Source: Aquibacillus sediminis (GTDB lineage Bacteria > Bacillota > Bacilli > Bacillales > Amphibacillaceae). Taken from it: DNA of 64,000 nt. The position numbers and the translations under genes were made by a program. This document shows positions 1 through 9,620 of the stretch, one piece after another. Location: assembly GCF_005870085.1 (NCBI RefSeq), contig NZ_SZNM01000001.1:186001-250000 (forward strand), in the 5' to 3' direction. The number at the start of each line of letters is the position of its first letter. The first letter of the stretch is position 1. The notes under the pieces were generated by a model. It was given only the letters and a program-made list of their open reading frames with translations. It was not told the DNA's origin and ran no database searches.

Positions 1-56
1 AGAAGTTCTTGGTAAAAGTCAAATAAATAATTGATACGAGTTGTCTTCTCTAACAT
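1..56 (-). CDS. ylxM: YlxM, SRP-associated HTH protein (N-terminal fragment)
   Basis: Only the first 18 codons lie in the window; they read MLEKTTRINYLFDFYQEL, which matches the start of the YlxM/UPF0122 family. An AAGGGG ribosome binding site lies upstream of the ATG at 54-56. The gene directly follows ftsY on the same strand, the standard ftsY-ylxM-ffh order of Bacillaceae. YlxM is a small helix-turn-helix protein encoded with the signal recognition particle GTPases and thought to modulate them. The identity rests on 18 residues plus gene order. Confidence 0.7.
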   Translation of the reverse strand, partial: MLEKTTRINYLFDFYQEL

Positions 57-131
57 CACAAGCACCCCTTGTTAAGTGAAATGCCTTTACAATTGAAAAT
101 ATTAAAGCAATCAGTCTACTCTGTCAAGGAG

Positions 132-1127
132 TTATTCTTGTTCTTCTAACATATCAGCAAATAATCCATAGACAAATGCGTTAGCATCAAATGTTTGTAA
201 ATCTGTTACTTTTTCACCAAGTCCGACTAATTTAACAGGGATTTGTAGTTCATTTCGAATAGCTAACACTATACCACCTTTAGCCGTTCCATCTAATTTA
301 GTTAACACAATACCAGAGACGTCTGTAGATTCTGAGAAAGTTTTCGCTTGACTCATTGCATTTTGACCTGTCGTGGCATCAAGAACTAGTAATACTTCAT
401 GAGGGGCACCAGGAATTTCTCGCTCAATGACACGTTTTACTTTGGATAGTTCATTCATAAGGTTCACCTTATTTTGTAGCCTGCCCGCCGTATCACATAA
501 TAGAACATCTGCATTTCTAGACTTTGCTGCTTGAACACCATCATAAATAACAGCTGCTGGATCACTACCCTCATTATGTTTGATAACTTCTACACCAACA
601 CGGTCTCCCCATACTTGTAATTGATCAATTGCTCCCGCACGGAAAGTATCACCAGCTGCTAATACAACGTTCTTTCCCTCTTGCTTTAATTTATGAGCCA
701 CTTTCCCAATAGTCGTTGTTTTACCGACACCATTTACCCCAACAAATAACATCACGGAAAGTTCGTTGTCTTTTATATTTAATTCTTCAACTTGGTCATC
801 TTCTTCCCCATAATAGATCTCAACTAGCTTTTCAGATATAACTTCTTTTACTTTGGCAGAGTCTTTGATATTTTGACGTTTCACCTCCATTTTTAACTCA
901 TCAATTAAGTCCATAACAGTCGACACACCAACATCAGCAGAAATTAGAATTTCTTCTAGATCCTCAAAAAAATCTTCATCAACTTTTCGATACCTAGCAA
1001 CTAAATCATTTATTTTACTGGAAAAAGAATTTCTTGTTTTGGATAACCCTTCTTTATATTTATCGGATACTTCTTCATTTTCACTATTGCCAGTAAACTT
1101 GTCCTTAAGTTTCTTAAAAAAGCTCAT
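132..1127 (-). CDS. ftsY: Signal recognition particle receptor FtsY
   Basis: SRP receptor GTPase that docks ribosome-SRP complexes at the membrane for co-translational insertion. At 331 residues it has a short charged N-terminal segment (no long acidic A domain, as usual in Firmicutes), the NG core, P-loop GVNGVGKTT at about 130-138, DTAGR at 212-216 and TKLDG at 276-280, all SRP-GTPase signatures. The start has a GAAAGGAAG ribosome site. It lies 27 bp downstream of smc and 75 bp upstream of ylxM, so smc-ftsY-ylxM is probably one transcription unit. Confidence 0.97.
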   Translation of the reverse strand: MSFFKKLKDKFTGNSENEEVSDKYKEGLSKTRNSFSSKINDLVARYRKVDEDFFEDLEEILISADVGVSTVMDLIDELKMEVKRQNIKDSAKVKEVISEKLVEIYYGEEDDQVEELNIKDNELSVMLFVGVNGVGKTTTIGKVAHKLKQEGKNVVLAAGDTFRAGAIDQLQVWGDRVGVEVIKHNEGSDPAAVIYDGVQAAKSRNADVLLCDTAGRLQNKVNLMNELSKVKRVIEREIPGAPHEVLLVLDATTGQNAMSQAKTFSESTDVSGIVLTKLDGTAKGGIVLAIRNELQIPVKLVGLGEKVTDLQTFDANAFVYGLFADMLEEQE

Positions 1128-1154
1128 CGAATCTTCCTTTCATTCAATTATTAC

Positions 1155-4100
1155 TTATGCATTTACCAGTTCGTTTGTTTCCTCTAATCGTACCGACACA
1201 AGTCGAGATACACCAGATTCCTGCATGGTAACACCATACAAAACATCCGCCTCTTCCATTGTACCTTTTCGATGGGTAATTACAATAAATTGTGTGTTTT
1301 TACTATAATCTTTTAAATAGCGAGCAAAACGATTCACATTTGCTTCATCCAATGCTGCCTCCACTTCGTCTAATACACAAAATGGCACAGGACGAACCCT
1401 CAGAATGGCAAATAATAAAGCAATTGCGGTTAATGCTCGTTCACCACCGGATAACAACCCAAGATGTTGCAACTTTTTACCTGGAGGTTGTGCGCTGATT
1501 TCAACCCCTGTTTCTAACAAGTGGTCGGGATCTGTTAACTTTAGTTCCGCTTTTCCTCCACCAAATAGTTGTTCGAATACAACAGAAAATTCTTCTTTGA
1601 TTTGGTTAAAGGTCGATGAAAATCGTCGCACCATTTCATCATCCATCTCAGCAATAACCCCATATAAAGTTTCCTTAGCTTGGATAAGATCTGCTTGTTG
1701 GGTTGTCATAAATTGATAACGCTCTTCAATTCGTTCGTATTCTTCGATTGCTCCGAGATTAACTGTACCTAACTCATCAATCGACCGCTTAATCAATTTC
1801 ACTGACTGTCTCGTTGATTCTATGTCCTCTGATTTTGGATACATATCTTGTGCTTTTTCATATGTGATGGTGTACTCATCTTGTAGTCTTGACAACCTAT
1901 TCTCTAATTCAACATCATATCTATTTGCTTGCACTTCTTTTTCTTGGATCGTTTGTATAAATAGTTGCTGTATACGGTTAAGCTCTTTCAGTTCTCTTTC
2001 TTCATCTGTTATATATTGTGTTCGATTAGCTCTTTCTTGTCGTTTCGATTGAATAGATTCAACTGTTTCGTCTTTTTCTAGCTGTTTTTGTTGAACTTTC
2101 TCACTTATTTCCGCTTCTGTTTCTCCATTTTTATTCCATTCTTTCATTTGTTGTAACTGCTTTTGATTATCATGCAAGGATTGTTGCAATTCTTGCAAAG
2201 AGGTTTGAATGGTATTTGTTTTCTCTTGTTGGTTTTGCACTTGTGCTTCCTGTTCTGCTAACGTAACTTGCAATTTGTGATGTTGTTGTTGGAGTTGTTC
2301 TTGATTTTGTTGATAATCATTCTGTTGTTTTGTCAACAGATCAATTTCAGATTGTGTATGCGACAATTTTTCATCAAGTTGTTTGAGCTCTATGATTAAT
2401 TTTTCACTTCTATCTTGCATAAGATGATAATCTTTTTCATATTGTTCTTTATCTTGATCGTATACTTTTAAATTTTCATTGATGTGATGTTTCCTTGCTT
2501 TTGCCTCCATCAAATTGGAATGTGCTTGATGTTCCTGACTTTGTTGCTGTTTCAGTTCATTTCTCCACTCGTCAATTTGAACTTCTCGATCAGCAATTAT
2601 TTGTTTATGATGATTAACTTTTCTTTCAAAGTCTTTTGCTTTTTGTTCAAATTGATCTAATTTATCTGTAATGTCTGTAAGATCTTTCTCTCTTGTAAAC
2701 AGAGACTGGTTTGTTTTTTTCTTAAAACCACCAGACATTGAACCTCCAGGATTCACGACATCCCCTTCAAGTGTGACAACTCGAAACCTACGTAATAATT
2801 TGCTAGCAATTTCATTTGCATCCTTAAGTGTGTTGGCAATAACTACATTACCTAACAGAGACTTAATCACATGTTGATGTCTATCCGAAAAATCGATTAA
2901 ATCTGAGGCAACACCGACAAACCCTTGGTGCTCCCTTACAGTTGTAAGTAGTTCGTTTGAAATGTACTTTGGTTTAATTGCGGACAATGGTAGAAAGGTG
3001 GCACGCCCTTTTTGGGATTGTTTTAACCATTGAATCGATTTACGTGCAACGGCTTCATTATCTACAATGATATGTTGCGCTTGTCCACCAAGTGCTGTTT
3101 CGATTGCTGTAATATAGGATGACGGAACATCAACCAACTCAATTACCGCACCATCAATCCCATGCAATTTTTGTTCTTCTCGGGCTTTTAAAATTTCTTT
3201 AACACCTTGAAAAAAACCTTGAAAGTCTTCTTTCATATCTTCAAGCATTTCTTTTTTTGATTTTAACTTTTCAATATATTGATACCCTTGGTAAAGCTTT
3301 GTTTGCAACTCTTGATAAGTCGATTTATCCCGCTCTAGTTGTTGATTGGCCGACTGAATTTTTTCATCGGTGGTTTGTCGTTCAAGTTTTGTTTGTTCGA
3401 ATGTTACTTGTAGGTCTTGAATCTCCTTATCAACTTTTTCCCGTTCCGCAATTACATTTTGAAACTTATCTTGTTGGTTATTTTTTCGATGTTCCATTTG
3501 GTTTAATTGTTGTTCGATCGATTGTCGCTCATTTTTTTTAGCTGCCTGTTGATTAAGTAGCTCGATATATTCACTTTTTAAATCTTCTATCTGTTCCGAA
3601 ATGTTTTGTTTTGTTTGGTTGAGATCGTCTTTTACTTGGCTCGCTTCATGTTTTGTCCTGTCTCGGTTGTCAATCAACTGTTGTAACTGCTGCTGTTGTG
3701 TTTGTAATTGATGTTCTACTGTAGAAATTCTAGTTTGTAATTGTTCTTCTTCTTGTTCTAGTTTTGTTTTATTTTCCTCAAAATGTCGAAAACGTTCATT
3801 GATCAGCTTTTTATTCCCTTCAAGTGTTTCTAATTCTTTCGTAAGTTCGACTAGCTGATCTTGGAGTTTTTCTACCTGCTCATCTAGCGCTTGGACTGCA
3901 GCACGTTCTTCCTCTACCTTTGCCTGTTTAGTCTGAATTTTAGTCTTATGTTGAAGCTCTTTCTGTTTTTGTTTTTCCACTTCTTCCAAAACAGATTTCC
4001 ATTCCCCGTATAACTGCTCAATTTCTGTAATTAATAACGAGATTTCTTGTTCTTTCAATTCATCTTTTTTCGCTAGATAATCTTTCGCAACAGAAGCTTG

Positions 4101-4721
4101 TTCCTTTAATGGATCTAACTGGCTTTCTATTTCATAGATAATATCTTCAATCCGATTTAAATTTTCCTGTGTTTCTGCCAGTTTGTACTCTGCTTTCTTT
4201 TTACGATTTTTGTATTTTAATACACCTGCCGCTTCTTCAAAAATACTACGCCGCTCATCAGCTTTTGAACTTAGAATTTCTTCTACTTTTCCCTGACTGA
4301 TAATCGAAAACGCTTCTCGACCTAATCCTGAATCCATGAAAAGATCGATAATATCTTTTAGCCGGCAGGCTTGTTTATTAATTAAAAATTCACTTTCACC
4401 TGATCGATACACTCGTCTTGTCACACTAATTTCTTCATAATCCACAGGTAAAACGTGATCACTATTGTCTAATGTTAACGTAACCTCTGCCACATTTAAA
4501 GGTTTACGCGAGTCACTTCCTTGGAAGATAATATCTTCCATCTTTGCACCTCTTAATGAACGTGCGGATTGCTCACCAAGAACCCAGCGAATGGCATCCG
4601 TAATATTACTTTTTCCACTTCCGTTTGGCCCTACCACTGCTGTAACACCAGGAACAAAATCAACAGAAATTCGTTCAGCAAATGATTTAAATCCAACCGA
4701 ATCTAAGCGTTTTAGAAACAT
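1155..4721 (-). CDS. smc: Chromosome partition protein Smc
   Basis: Condensin ATPase, 1188 residues, the full length for the family. The N-terminal Walker A GPNGSGKSN is at about residues 32-40. Two long Gln/Glu/Lys-rich coiled coils flank a central hinge (about 510-680, with GGSMSGG just after it). The C-terminal head has the ABC signature LSGGERALTA and Walker B VLDEVEAALDEAN. It works with ScpA/ScpB (not in this window) to resolve and compact sister chromosomes. The coiled coils are unusually rich in glutamine runs. ATG start with a TAGGAG site. Confidence 0.98.
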   Translation of the reverse strand: MFLKRLDSVGFKSFAERISVDFVPGVTAVVGPNGSGKSNITDAIRWVLGEQSARSLRGAKMEDIIFQGSDSRKPLNVAEVTLTLDNSDHVLPVDYEEISVTRRVYRSGESEFLINKQACRLKDIIDLFMDSGLGREAFSIISQGKVEEILSSKADERRSIFEEAAGVLKYKNRKKKAEYKLAETQENLNRIEDIIYEIESQLDPLKEQASVAKDYLAKKDELKEQEISLLITEIEQLYGEWKSVLEEVEKQKQKELQHKTKIQTKQAKVEEERAAVQALDEQVEKLQDQLVELTKELETLEGNKKLINERFRHFEENKTKLEQEEEQLQTRISTVEHQLQTQQQQLQQLIDNRDRTKHEASQVKDDLNQTKQNISEQIEDLKSEYIELLNQQAAKKNERQSIEQQLNQMEHRKNNQQDKFQNVIAEREKVDKEIQDLQVTFEQTKLERQTTDEKIQSANQQLERDKSTYQELQTKLYQGYQYIEKLKSKKEMLEDMKEDFQGFFQGVKEILKAREEQKLHGIDGAVIELVDVPSSYITAIETALGGQAQHIIVDNEAVARKSIQWLKQSQKGRATFLPLSAIKPKYISNELLTTVREHQGFVGVASDLIDFSDRHQHVIKSLLGNVVIANTLKDANEIASKLLRRFRVVTLEGDVVNPGGSMSGGFKKKTNQSLFTREKDLTDITDKLDQFEQKAKDFERKVNHHKQIIADREVQIDEWRNELKQQQSQEHQAHSNLMEAKARKHHINENLKVYDQDKEQYEKDYHLMQDRSEKLIIELKQLDEKLSHTQSEIDLLTKQQNDYQQNQEQLQQQHHKLQVTLAEQEAQVQNQQEKTNTIQTSLQELQQSLHDNQKQLQQMKEWNKNGETEAEISEKVQQKQLEKDETVESIQSKRQERANRTQYITDEERELKELNRIQQLFIQTIQEKEVQANRYDVELENRLSRLQDEYTITYEKAQDMYPKSEDIESTRQSVKLIKRSIDELGTVNLGAIEEYERIEERYQFMTTQQADLIQAKETLYGVIAEMDDEMVRRFSSTFNQIKEEFSVVFEQLFGGGKAELKLTDPDHLLETGVEISAQPPGKKLQHLGLLSGGERALTAIALLFAILRVRPVPFCVLDEVEAALDEANVNRFARYLKDYSKNTQFIVITHRKGTMEEADVLYGVTMQESGVSRLVSVRLEETNELVNA

Positions 4722-4834
4722 ATTTCATTCTCCTACCTGCACTTACTTTTAATCGTCATATATGTTATCGTATATGTATAAATACGCATAAGTATTTTAT
4801 TTATATTTCAACTTTTATATTCTATCATAAACCA

Positions 4835-4863
4835 TTGGTACATAGAAGAATGGATTGTATGAT
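4835..4863 (+). promoter_or_regulatory. Candidate sigma-A promoter of the DUF1128 gene
   Basis: TTGGTA at 4835-4840 and TATGAT at 4858-4863 are separated by exactly 17 bp, about 18 bp before the start codon at 4882. Assigned by pattern only; the short distance to the GGGGGAG ribosome site leaves a very short leader. Confidence 0.45.
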
Positions 4864-4881
4864 AAATGAAGGGGGAGTTGT

Positions 4882-5106
4882 ATGAGTCAACTAAATGAGG
4901 CAACAGAGGAAAACTTAGAGTTTATTATTAATGAATTAGCTAGTATGTTACAGGTGGTAAATCGATCAATTATGGATCCAGAAGATTACGACATAAGTAA
5001 ATATGATGAACTGAAATCATTATATGATATGCTAAAACAAAAAGGATCACTCAGCGTTGCCGAAACACAAGCATTTATACAAGAATTATCATCAATAAGA
5101 AAGTAA
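4882..5106 (+). CDS. DUF1128 / UPF0435 family protein (YfkK-like)
   Basis: Small acidic, helical protein of 74 residues; function unknown. The pattern of an N-terminal helix (NLEFIINELASMLQVVN), a central PEDYDISKYDELKSLYDM segment and a C-terminal AETQAFIQELSSIRK helix fits the UPF0435/DUF1128 family, typified by Bacillus subtilis YfkK. A strong GGGGGAG site precedes the ATG. It is one of only three plus-strand genes here and sits alone between smc and rncS, genes that are normally adjacent, with its own promoter and terminator, so it looks like a locus-specific insertion or relocation. Confidence 0.8.
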   Translation: MSQLNEATEENLEFIINELASMLQVVNRSIMDPEDYDISKYDELKSLYDMLKQKGSLSVAETQAFIQELSSIRK

Positions 5107-5113
5107 GGTCTGT

Positions 5114-5145
5114 AAAAAAACCTGACACTTAGTGTCAGGTTTTTA
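5114..5145. terminator. Bidirectional terminator between the DUF1128 gene and rncS
   Basis: A perfect hairpin (cctgacac ... gtgtcagg) is flanked by A7 on the left and T5 on the right, so it can end transcription from both converging genes. Confidence 0.9.
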
Positions 5146-5148
5146 TAT

Positions 5149-5829
5149 CTATTCATATGCATCTATTGCTTTTTTAGCCGCTCGTTGTTCGGCTTCTTTC
5201 TTTGTCCGACCTATGCCAACCCCTGCTACTTGATCTTTAATTAGCACTTCTGCAACAAACTCACGATCATGGGCAGGTCCTCGTTCTTCCACAATCTCAT
5301 AGTCAACATTTCCATTCTTTTTACGTTGCACGATTTCTTGCAATTGACTTTTATAATCCATCGCATGCGAAAAAGCACCTTTAGTTATTTTAGGATAAAC
5401 GTTACTTTCTAAAAAGGAAATGACATCATCATAACCTTTCTCTAAATATAGCGCACCGATAAATGCTTCGAATACATCAGCTAGCAGGGCTGGTCTATTT
5501 CTTCCCCCGGTCATTTCCTCGCCTTTTCCAAGTAGAATGTAATCACTGAAATGAATATCATTGGCAAATTCAACAAGGGATGGTTCACAAACAATCGATG
5601 CACGAAGTTTCGTTAACTCACCTTCTGCCATATTGGGATATTTCCGGTACAAATACTGTGAGACACCTAATTCTAATACAGCATCTCCCAGGAATTCTAA
5701 GCGCTCATTATCCTCAAAATTTTTATTACGATGCTCATTCACATAAGATGAATGGGTAAAAGCTTGTTTTAGCAATTGTTCATTATCAAAATGTATGTTT
5801 AGGTCTTGCTGAAGCTTTTCAAAGTCCAT
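5149..5829 (-). CDS. rncS: Ribonuclease III
   Basis: Double-stranded RNA endonuclease for rRNA and small RNA processing, 226 residues. The catalytic signature [12 protein letters not shown] lies at about 44-55 and a second acidic site ([11 protein letters not shown]) near 120; the C-terminal double-stranded RNA-binding domain runs from about 155 (SQLQEIVQ) to the end ([13 protein letters not shown]). The open frame extends 19 codons further upstream, but the ATG at 5829 has a GGTGG ribosome site and begins [10 protein letters not shown] at the usual family position. It follows acpP, as in other bacilli. Confidence 0.95.
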   Translation of the reverse strand: MDFEKLQQDLNIHFDNEQLLKQAFTHSSYVNEHRNKNFEDNERLEFLGDAVLELGVSQYLYRKYPNMAEGELTKLRASIVCEPSLVEFANDIHFSDYILLGKGEEMTGGRNRPALLADVFEAFIGALYLEKGYDDVISFLESNVYPKITKGAFSHAMDYKSQLQEIVQRKKNGNVDYEIVEERGPAHDREFVAEVLIKDQVAGVGIGRTKKEAEQRAAKKAIDAYE

Positions 5830-5947
5830 TTTTCCACCTACCCTATTCTTATCACTTATAAAAAGAAGTAAGGAAGAAAGCCCCACACTTGATGCGAGAC
5901 TTTCACTTACTCTATAAGTGGGATAGTACTGTTTTAGTCATAAAGTA

Positions 5948-6181
5948 TTATTGATTGCTGTTTATGTAATTAACAGCATCTCCTACCGTTGCAATTTTTT
6001 CTGCATCTTCATCAGAAATTTCCATATCAAACTCATCTTCAAGTTCCATAACAAGTTCCACAACGTCAAGAGAATCTGCTTCTAAATCATCTTTAAATGA
6101 AGCTTCCATTGTTACTTTAGACTCTTCTACATCCAAACGATCAACAATAATTTGTTTGATTTTATCAAATGCTTCTGCCAT
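5948..6181 (-). CDS. acpP: Acyl carrier protein
   Basis: 77-residue acidic carrier of growing fatty acyl chains. The [13 protein letters not shown] motif at about 35-47 contains the serine that receives 4'-phosphopantetheine. It closes the fapR-plsX-fabD-fabG-acpP group, with fabG 41 bp upstream, and has a GAAAGGGGGTG ribosome site. Expected to be under FapR control through the upstream operator. Confidence 0.97.
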   Translation of the reverse strand: MAEAFDKIKQIIVDRLDVEESKVTMEASFKDDLEADSLDVVELVMELEDEFDMEISDEDAEKIATVGDAVNYINSNQ

Positions 6182-6222
6182 TTTGTTTCACCCCCTTTCA
6201 AAGTTATCGTAGCAATGTTATG

Positions 6223-6963
6223 TTACATCACCATACCACCATCAACATGAATTGTTTGGCCGGTAATGTAATTGGCATCCTCAGACGCTAAAAAGCGAAC
6301 GACTTTTGCAACATCTTCACTTTTCCCTAATTTCTCTAACGGAATAAGTTCCAACATACTTGACTTTTGCTCTTCCGTTAATTCATCCGTCATATCTGTT
6401 TCAATAAATCCAGGCGCAACAGCATTAACCAAAATATTTCTTGTCGCTAATTCTTTGGCTGTCGTTTTTGTCAAACCGATAACCCCAGCTTTAGCTGCGA
6501 CATAGTTAGCTTGTCCAGGATTGCCACTAACTCCGACAATGGAAGCAATGTTAATAATTCTACCACTTTTTTGCTTCATCATTTGTCTTGTTACACCTTT
6601 AGTACAAAGGAAAACTCCTTTAAGGTTGGTTTGAATTACGTCATCAAACTCTTCTTCCTTCATACGCATCAATAAGTTATCTCTGGTAATGCCGGCATTA
6701 TTCACTAAGATATCTAAGCTACCGAAAGACCCAACAACTTGTTTGATCATATCTTTGACATCCGATTCATTGGATACATTCGCTTGTATCATCATTGCTT
6801 CTGCCCCAAGTTCTTGGATCTCCTCAACTACTTGTTGTGCTTTTGCCTCACTACCTGCATAATTAACGGCAACCTTTGCTCCCTGCCTAGCTAATTCTAA
6901 GGCAATAGCTCTACCTATCCCTCTAGAAGCACCTGTAACTAAGGCAACTTTTCCCTGTAACAT
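6223..6963 (-). CDS. fabG: 3-oxoacyl-[acyl-carrier-protein] reductase
   Basis: NADPH-dependent reductase of the type II fatty acid elongation cycle, 246 residues. Short-chain dehydrogenase fold: [10 protein letters not shown] at residues 10-19, NNAG near 88-91, a catalytic serine in NIASIVG, and the YVAAK Tyr-x-x-x-Lys motif at about 153-157. The C-terminus [10 protein letters not shown] and [12 protein letters not shown] is typical of FabG. The start codon overlaps the fabD stop by one base, indicating translational coupling. Confidence 0.97.
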   Translation of the reverse strand: MLQGKVALVTGASRGIGRAIALELARQGAKVAVNYAGSEAKAQQVVEEIQELGAEAMMIQANVSNESDVKDMIKQVVGSFGSLDILVNNAGITRDNLLMRMKEEEFDDVIQTNLKGVFLCTKGVTRQMMKQKSGRIINIASIVGVSGNPGQANYVAAKAGVIGLTKTTAKELATRNILVNAVAPGFIETDMTDELTEEQKSSMLELIPLEKLGKSEDVAKVVRFLASEDANYITGQTIHVDGGMVM

Positions 6964-7910
6964 TAGGCTTCCTCCTTATACCACTTAATAAACTTGTCAA
7001 TTGATTCCGGGTCTTGTACGGTGAATGTTTTCGTTCTTCTATTTACTTTTTTTACTAAGCCTGTTAATACTTTTCCATTTCCAACTTCAACAATTGCATC
7101 TAAGTCATCAGCTATTAACTTTTCAATTGTTTCTTCAAAGCGAACAGGTGAATACAATTGTTTGACAAGTAAATCCGCAATCTCTTCGTTAGTTGAAACA
7201 CGATCAGCCGTTACATTTGCGTAGATTGGAATGTCTGCATTGTTCACATTAACATTATCAAGTTGTTCGGCAAATTGTTCGGCTGCAGGCTTCATTAACC
7301 TTGAGTGGAAAGGCCCACTTACATTCAATGGTAACACTCTTTTCACACCATTTTCTTTTAGTAAAGCTGTTGCCTTATCTATCCCTTGGACCGTACCAGA
7401 AATTACTACTTGTCCTGGACAATTCATATTCGCAATGTCCACCATTTCTTCATCTTGCTGATTCACTTGATCCAGTGTACGTTGAATTTCATCGCTATCT
7501 AACCCCAGTACAGCAGCCATTGTCCCTTTCCCCTTAGGATAGGCTTGTTCCATTAATTGGCCTCTTTTGCGAACTAAAGGTAATGCTTCTTGGAATGTTA
7601 AAGCGTTAGAAGCAACTAGAGCACTGTATTCGCCTAAACTATGTCCTGCTGTTACTGTTGGAAAAATTCCGTGTTCATTTAAAATATTATTAATAGCGAC
7701 ACTTGTTAACAGCAATGCGGGTTGTGCATTAGCTGTATGTGTTAATTCCTGATCCGGTCCTTCAAACATTAATGTTGTTAAAGAAGTTTCCAACAACTGA
7801 TCTGCCTGATCAAATAATTTTGTCGCAATTGGAAAGTGTTGATATAGTTCTTTTCCCATACCAATTGATTGTGATCCTTGGCCTGGGAAAACAAAAGCAA
7901 CTCGCTTCAT
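6963..7910 (-). CDS. fabD: Malonyl-CoA:ACP transacylase
   Basis: Transfers malonyl groups from CoA to ACP to feed fatty acid elongation, 315 residues. FVFPGQGSQ at residues 6-14, the active-site [12 protein letters not shown] near 92-103 (nucleophilic Ser), and the [10 protein letters not shown] segment containing the catalytic His are all present. It is encoded between plsX (2 bp gap) and fabG. Confidence 0.97.
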   Translation of the reverse strand: MKRVAFVFPGQGSQSIGMGKELYQHFPIATKLFDQADQLLETSLTTLMFEGPDQELTHTANAQPALLLTSVAINNILNEHGIFPTVTAGHSLGEYSALVASNALTFQEALPLVRKRGQLMEQAYPKGKGTMAAVLGLDSDEIQRTLDQVNQQDEEMVDIANMNCPGQVVISGTVQGIDKATALLKENGVKRVLPLNVSGPFHSRLMKPAAEQFAEQLDNVNVNNADIPIYANVTADRVSTNEEIADLLVKQLYSPVRFEETIEKLIADDLDAIVEVGNGKVLTGLVKKVNRRTKTFTVQDPESIDKFIKWYKEEA

Positions 7911-7912
7911 TG

Positions 7913-8917
7913 TTATTCTTCCTCCCCTTCGACTTGTAACGTTTCCATGGTAGTTTGAATTGTAGGTGTTACATTATGTTCAACCATGTGGCATGCTTGT
8001 TGTATTGCATTAAATATTGCCCTAGCATTGGAAGAACCATGTGCTTTAATCACAGGTGCTGCTAGACCAAATAATCCTGCTCCACCATATTCAGAGTAAT
8101 CTAATTGATCTTTTAATCCTTTTAAGTCGGATTTAACAAGACCTGCTGCTAATTTCGTTTTAAAGTTAGACATAAACGTCTGCTTGATCATCGAAAACAT
8201 GGTAAGTGCCGTACCTTCCACTGTCTTTAGTGCAATATTACCCGTAAACCCATCGGTAACAACGACGTCTGCCACACCATTTAGCAGATCTCTCGCTTCG
8301 ACATTACCAACAAAATTTATAGGTGCTTGTTTTAATAATTGAAAAGCCTTTTTACTAAGTTCATTTCCTTTTTTATCTTCTGTTCCCACATTAAGCAATC
8401 CAATCCTTGGTGCTTTTATACCTCGTACATTCTCTGAATAGATCGACCCCATAATCGCATATTGAAGTAAATGTTGTGCTTTCGCATCTACATTCGCTCC
8501 CACATCAAGTAAAAGAAATCCTTTTCCATCTTGCGTAGGTAATGTTGGACTTAACGCTGGGCGATCTACACCTTTAATTCTACCAACAACAAATAAGCCA
8601 GCACTCATTAATGCACCCGTATTCCCAGCAGAAATACAAGCATCCGCTTTGTTTTCTTTCACTTGTTTTGCCATTTGTACGAGGGAGGAATTTTTCTTAC
8701 GTCGAACAGCACGGACTGGTTCATCCTCTGCAGTAATGACTTCATCTGTATGGATCACATCAATATTAGAGGTTTCCGATAGAATTGGGGTAATCGTTTG
8801 TTGATCCCCAATTAAAGTGATATGTAAATTTGGGATATGTTTAACTGCTTCCATCGCACCTAACACAACTTCTTTTGGTGCGTTATCCCCGCCCATTGCA
8901 TCAATTGCTATTTTCAT
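7913..8917 (-). CDS. plsX: Phosphate acyltransferase PlsX
   Basis: Makes acyl-phosphate from acyl-ACP for the PlsY/PlsC route to phosphatidic acid, 334 residues. Starts [14 protein letters not shown], the characteristic PlsX N-terminus, with an AAGGGGACG ribosome site; an in-frame extension upstream lies inside fapR and is discarded. Internal motifs include [12 protein letters not shown] and [10 protein letters not shown]. The start overlaps the fapR 3' end by 17 bp, as in Bacillus subtilis. Confidence 0.96.
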   Translation of the reverse strand: MKIAIDAMGGDNAPKEVVLGAMEAVKHIPNLHITLIGDQQTITPILSETSNIDVIHTDEVITAEDEPVRAVRRKKNSSLVQMAKQVKENKADACISAGNTGALMSAGLFVVGRIKGVDRPALSPTLPTQDGKGFLLLDVGANVDAKAQHLLQYAIMGSIYSENVRGIKAPRIGLLNVGTEDKKGNELSKKAFQLLKQAPINFVGNVEARDLLNGVADVVVTDGFTGNIALKTVEGTALTMFSMIKQTFMSNFKTKLAAGLVKSDLKGLKDQLDYSEYGGAGLFGLAAPVIKAHGSSNARAIFNAIQQACHMVEHNVTPTIQTTMETLQVEGEEE

Positions 8918-9476
8918 TGTCAACGTCCCCTTTTGGTTGATTCGATCGAAACATATCAAAAACTCCACTAAAAACTTGTTCATTCTCAACATAACTATCG
9001 ACTTGTACGGTAGTTCTGTCATTATAATGGTTATCGATGACATGTGCTTTGGCTACAACACGTTCCCCTTGTTTTACTTGACGGGTAAACTTAATTTCCG
9101 ATCGAGCAGTTAATGCTAGTTCATCGTTAATAACAGCAACTGCCAATGAATTAGCTTGTGCAAAAAGGTGATGTCCTCTAGCAATTCTATTTCTTGAAAA
9201 GACATGTTCCCCGCCAATATCTAAAATAGATATTGCTCGTTTATCTAATTCCAAATCAATAATTTCTCCGATTACTTCTTCAATTGGAAGTGCCTTTACC
9301 ATCGCAACAGACTTTATCCGTTCCCTTAATTCAGGTATCGCTAGTTCCATTCGATCTAAGCGAATCGTTTGAATGCTCACTTCAAAGCGTTTTGCCAATT
9401 CTTCATCGGTTATAAACGGCATTTCTTCTATTGTCGATTGTAATAGCTTTTGTCTTTCTTTTTTCGTTTTCTTCAT
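8901..9476 (-). CDS. fapR: Fatty acid and phospholipid biosynthesis repressor FapR
   Basis: Global repressor of membrane lipid genes, released from DNA by malonyl-CoA. 191 residues: an N-terminal DeoR-like helix-turn-helix ([25 protein letters not shown], about 21-45) and a C-terminal hotdog domain that binds the effector (about 80-180). It heads the fapR-plsX-fabD-fabG-acpP group, and a matching operator lies in its own promoter, so autoregulation is expected. Confidence 0.96.
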   Translation of the reverse strand: MKKTKKERQKLLQSTIEEMPFITDEELAKRFEVSIQTIRLDRMELAIPELRERIKSVAMVKALPIEEVIGEIIDLELDKRAISILDIGGEHVFSRNRIARGHHLFAQANSLAVAVINDELALTARSEIKFTRQVKQGERVVAKAHVIDNHYNDRTTVQVDSYVENEQVFSGVFDMFRSNQPKGDVDNENSN

Positions 9477-9520
9477 TTTCTACACCGTCCAGTTTTCCCG
9501 TTAACACCAAATAACATTTT

Positions 9521-9569
9521 TATGACTAGGTACTAATAGTAATATATAATACCAATAAAAATAATGCAA
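9521..9569 (-). promoter_or_regulatory. fapR promoter with FapR operator
   Basis: On the minus strand TTGCAT (9564-9569) and TATATT (9541-9546) are 17 bp apart, and directly downstream lies ATTAGTACCTAGTCATA (9521-9537), which matches the known FapR box family (TTAGTACCTAGTC core). The placement just after the -10 element would block initiation. The rest of the 144-bp recG-fapR gap shows no terminator I can recognise. Confidence 0.85.
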
Positions 9570-9620
9570 GCATCACCTTATTTAAGCGAAACTTTCAAAA
9601 TTTTTAATAAGAATAATAAA

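Noticed and set aside
1155-4721. Glutamine-rich runs in smc as a sign of frameshift or low-complexity insertion
   Set aside because: The frame is uninterrupted, length is normal, and the runs keep the coiled-coil pattern.
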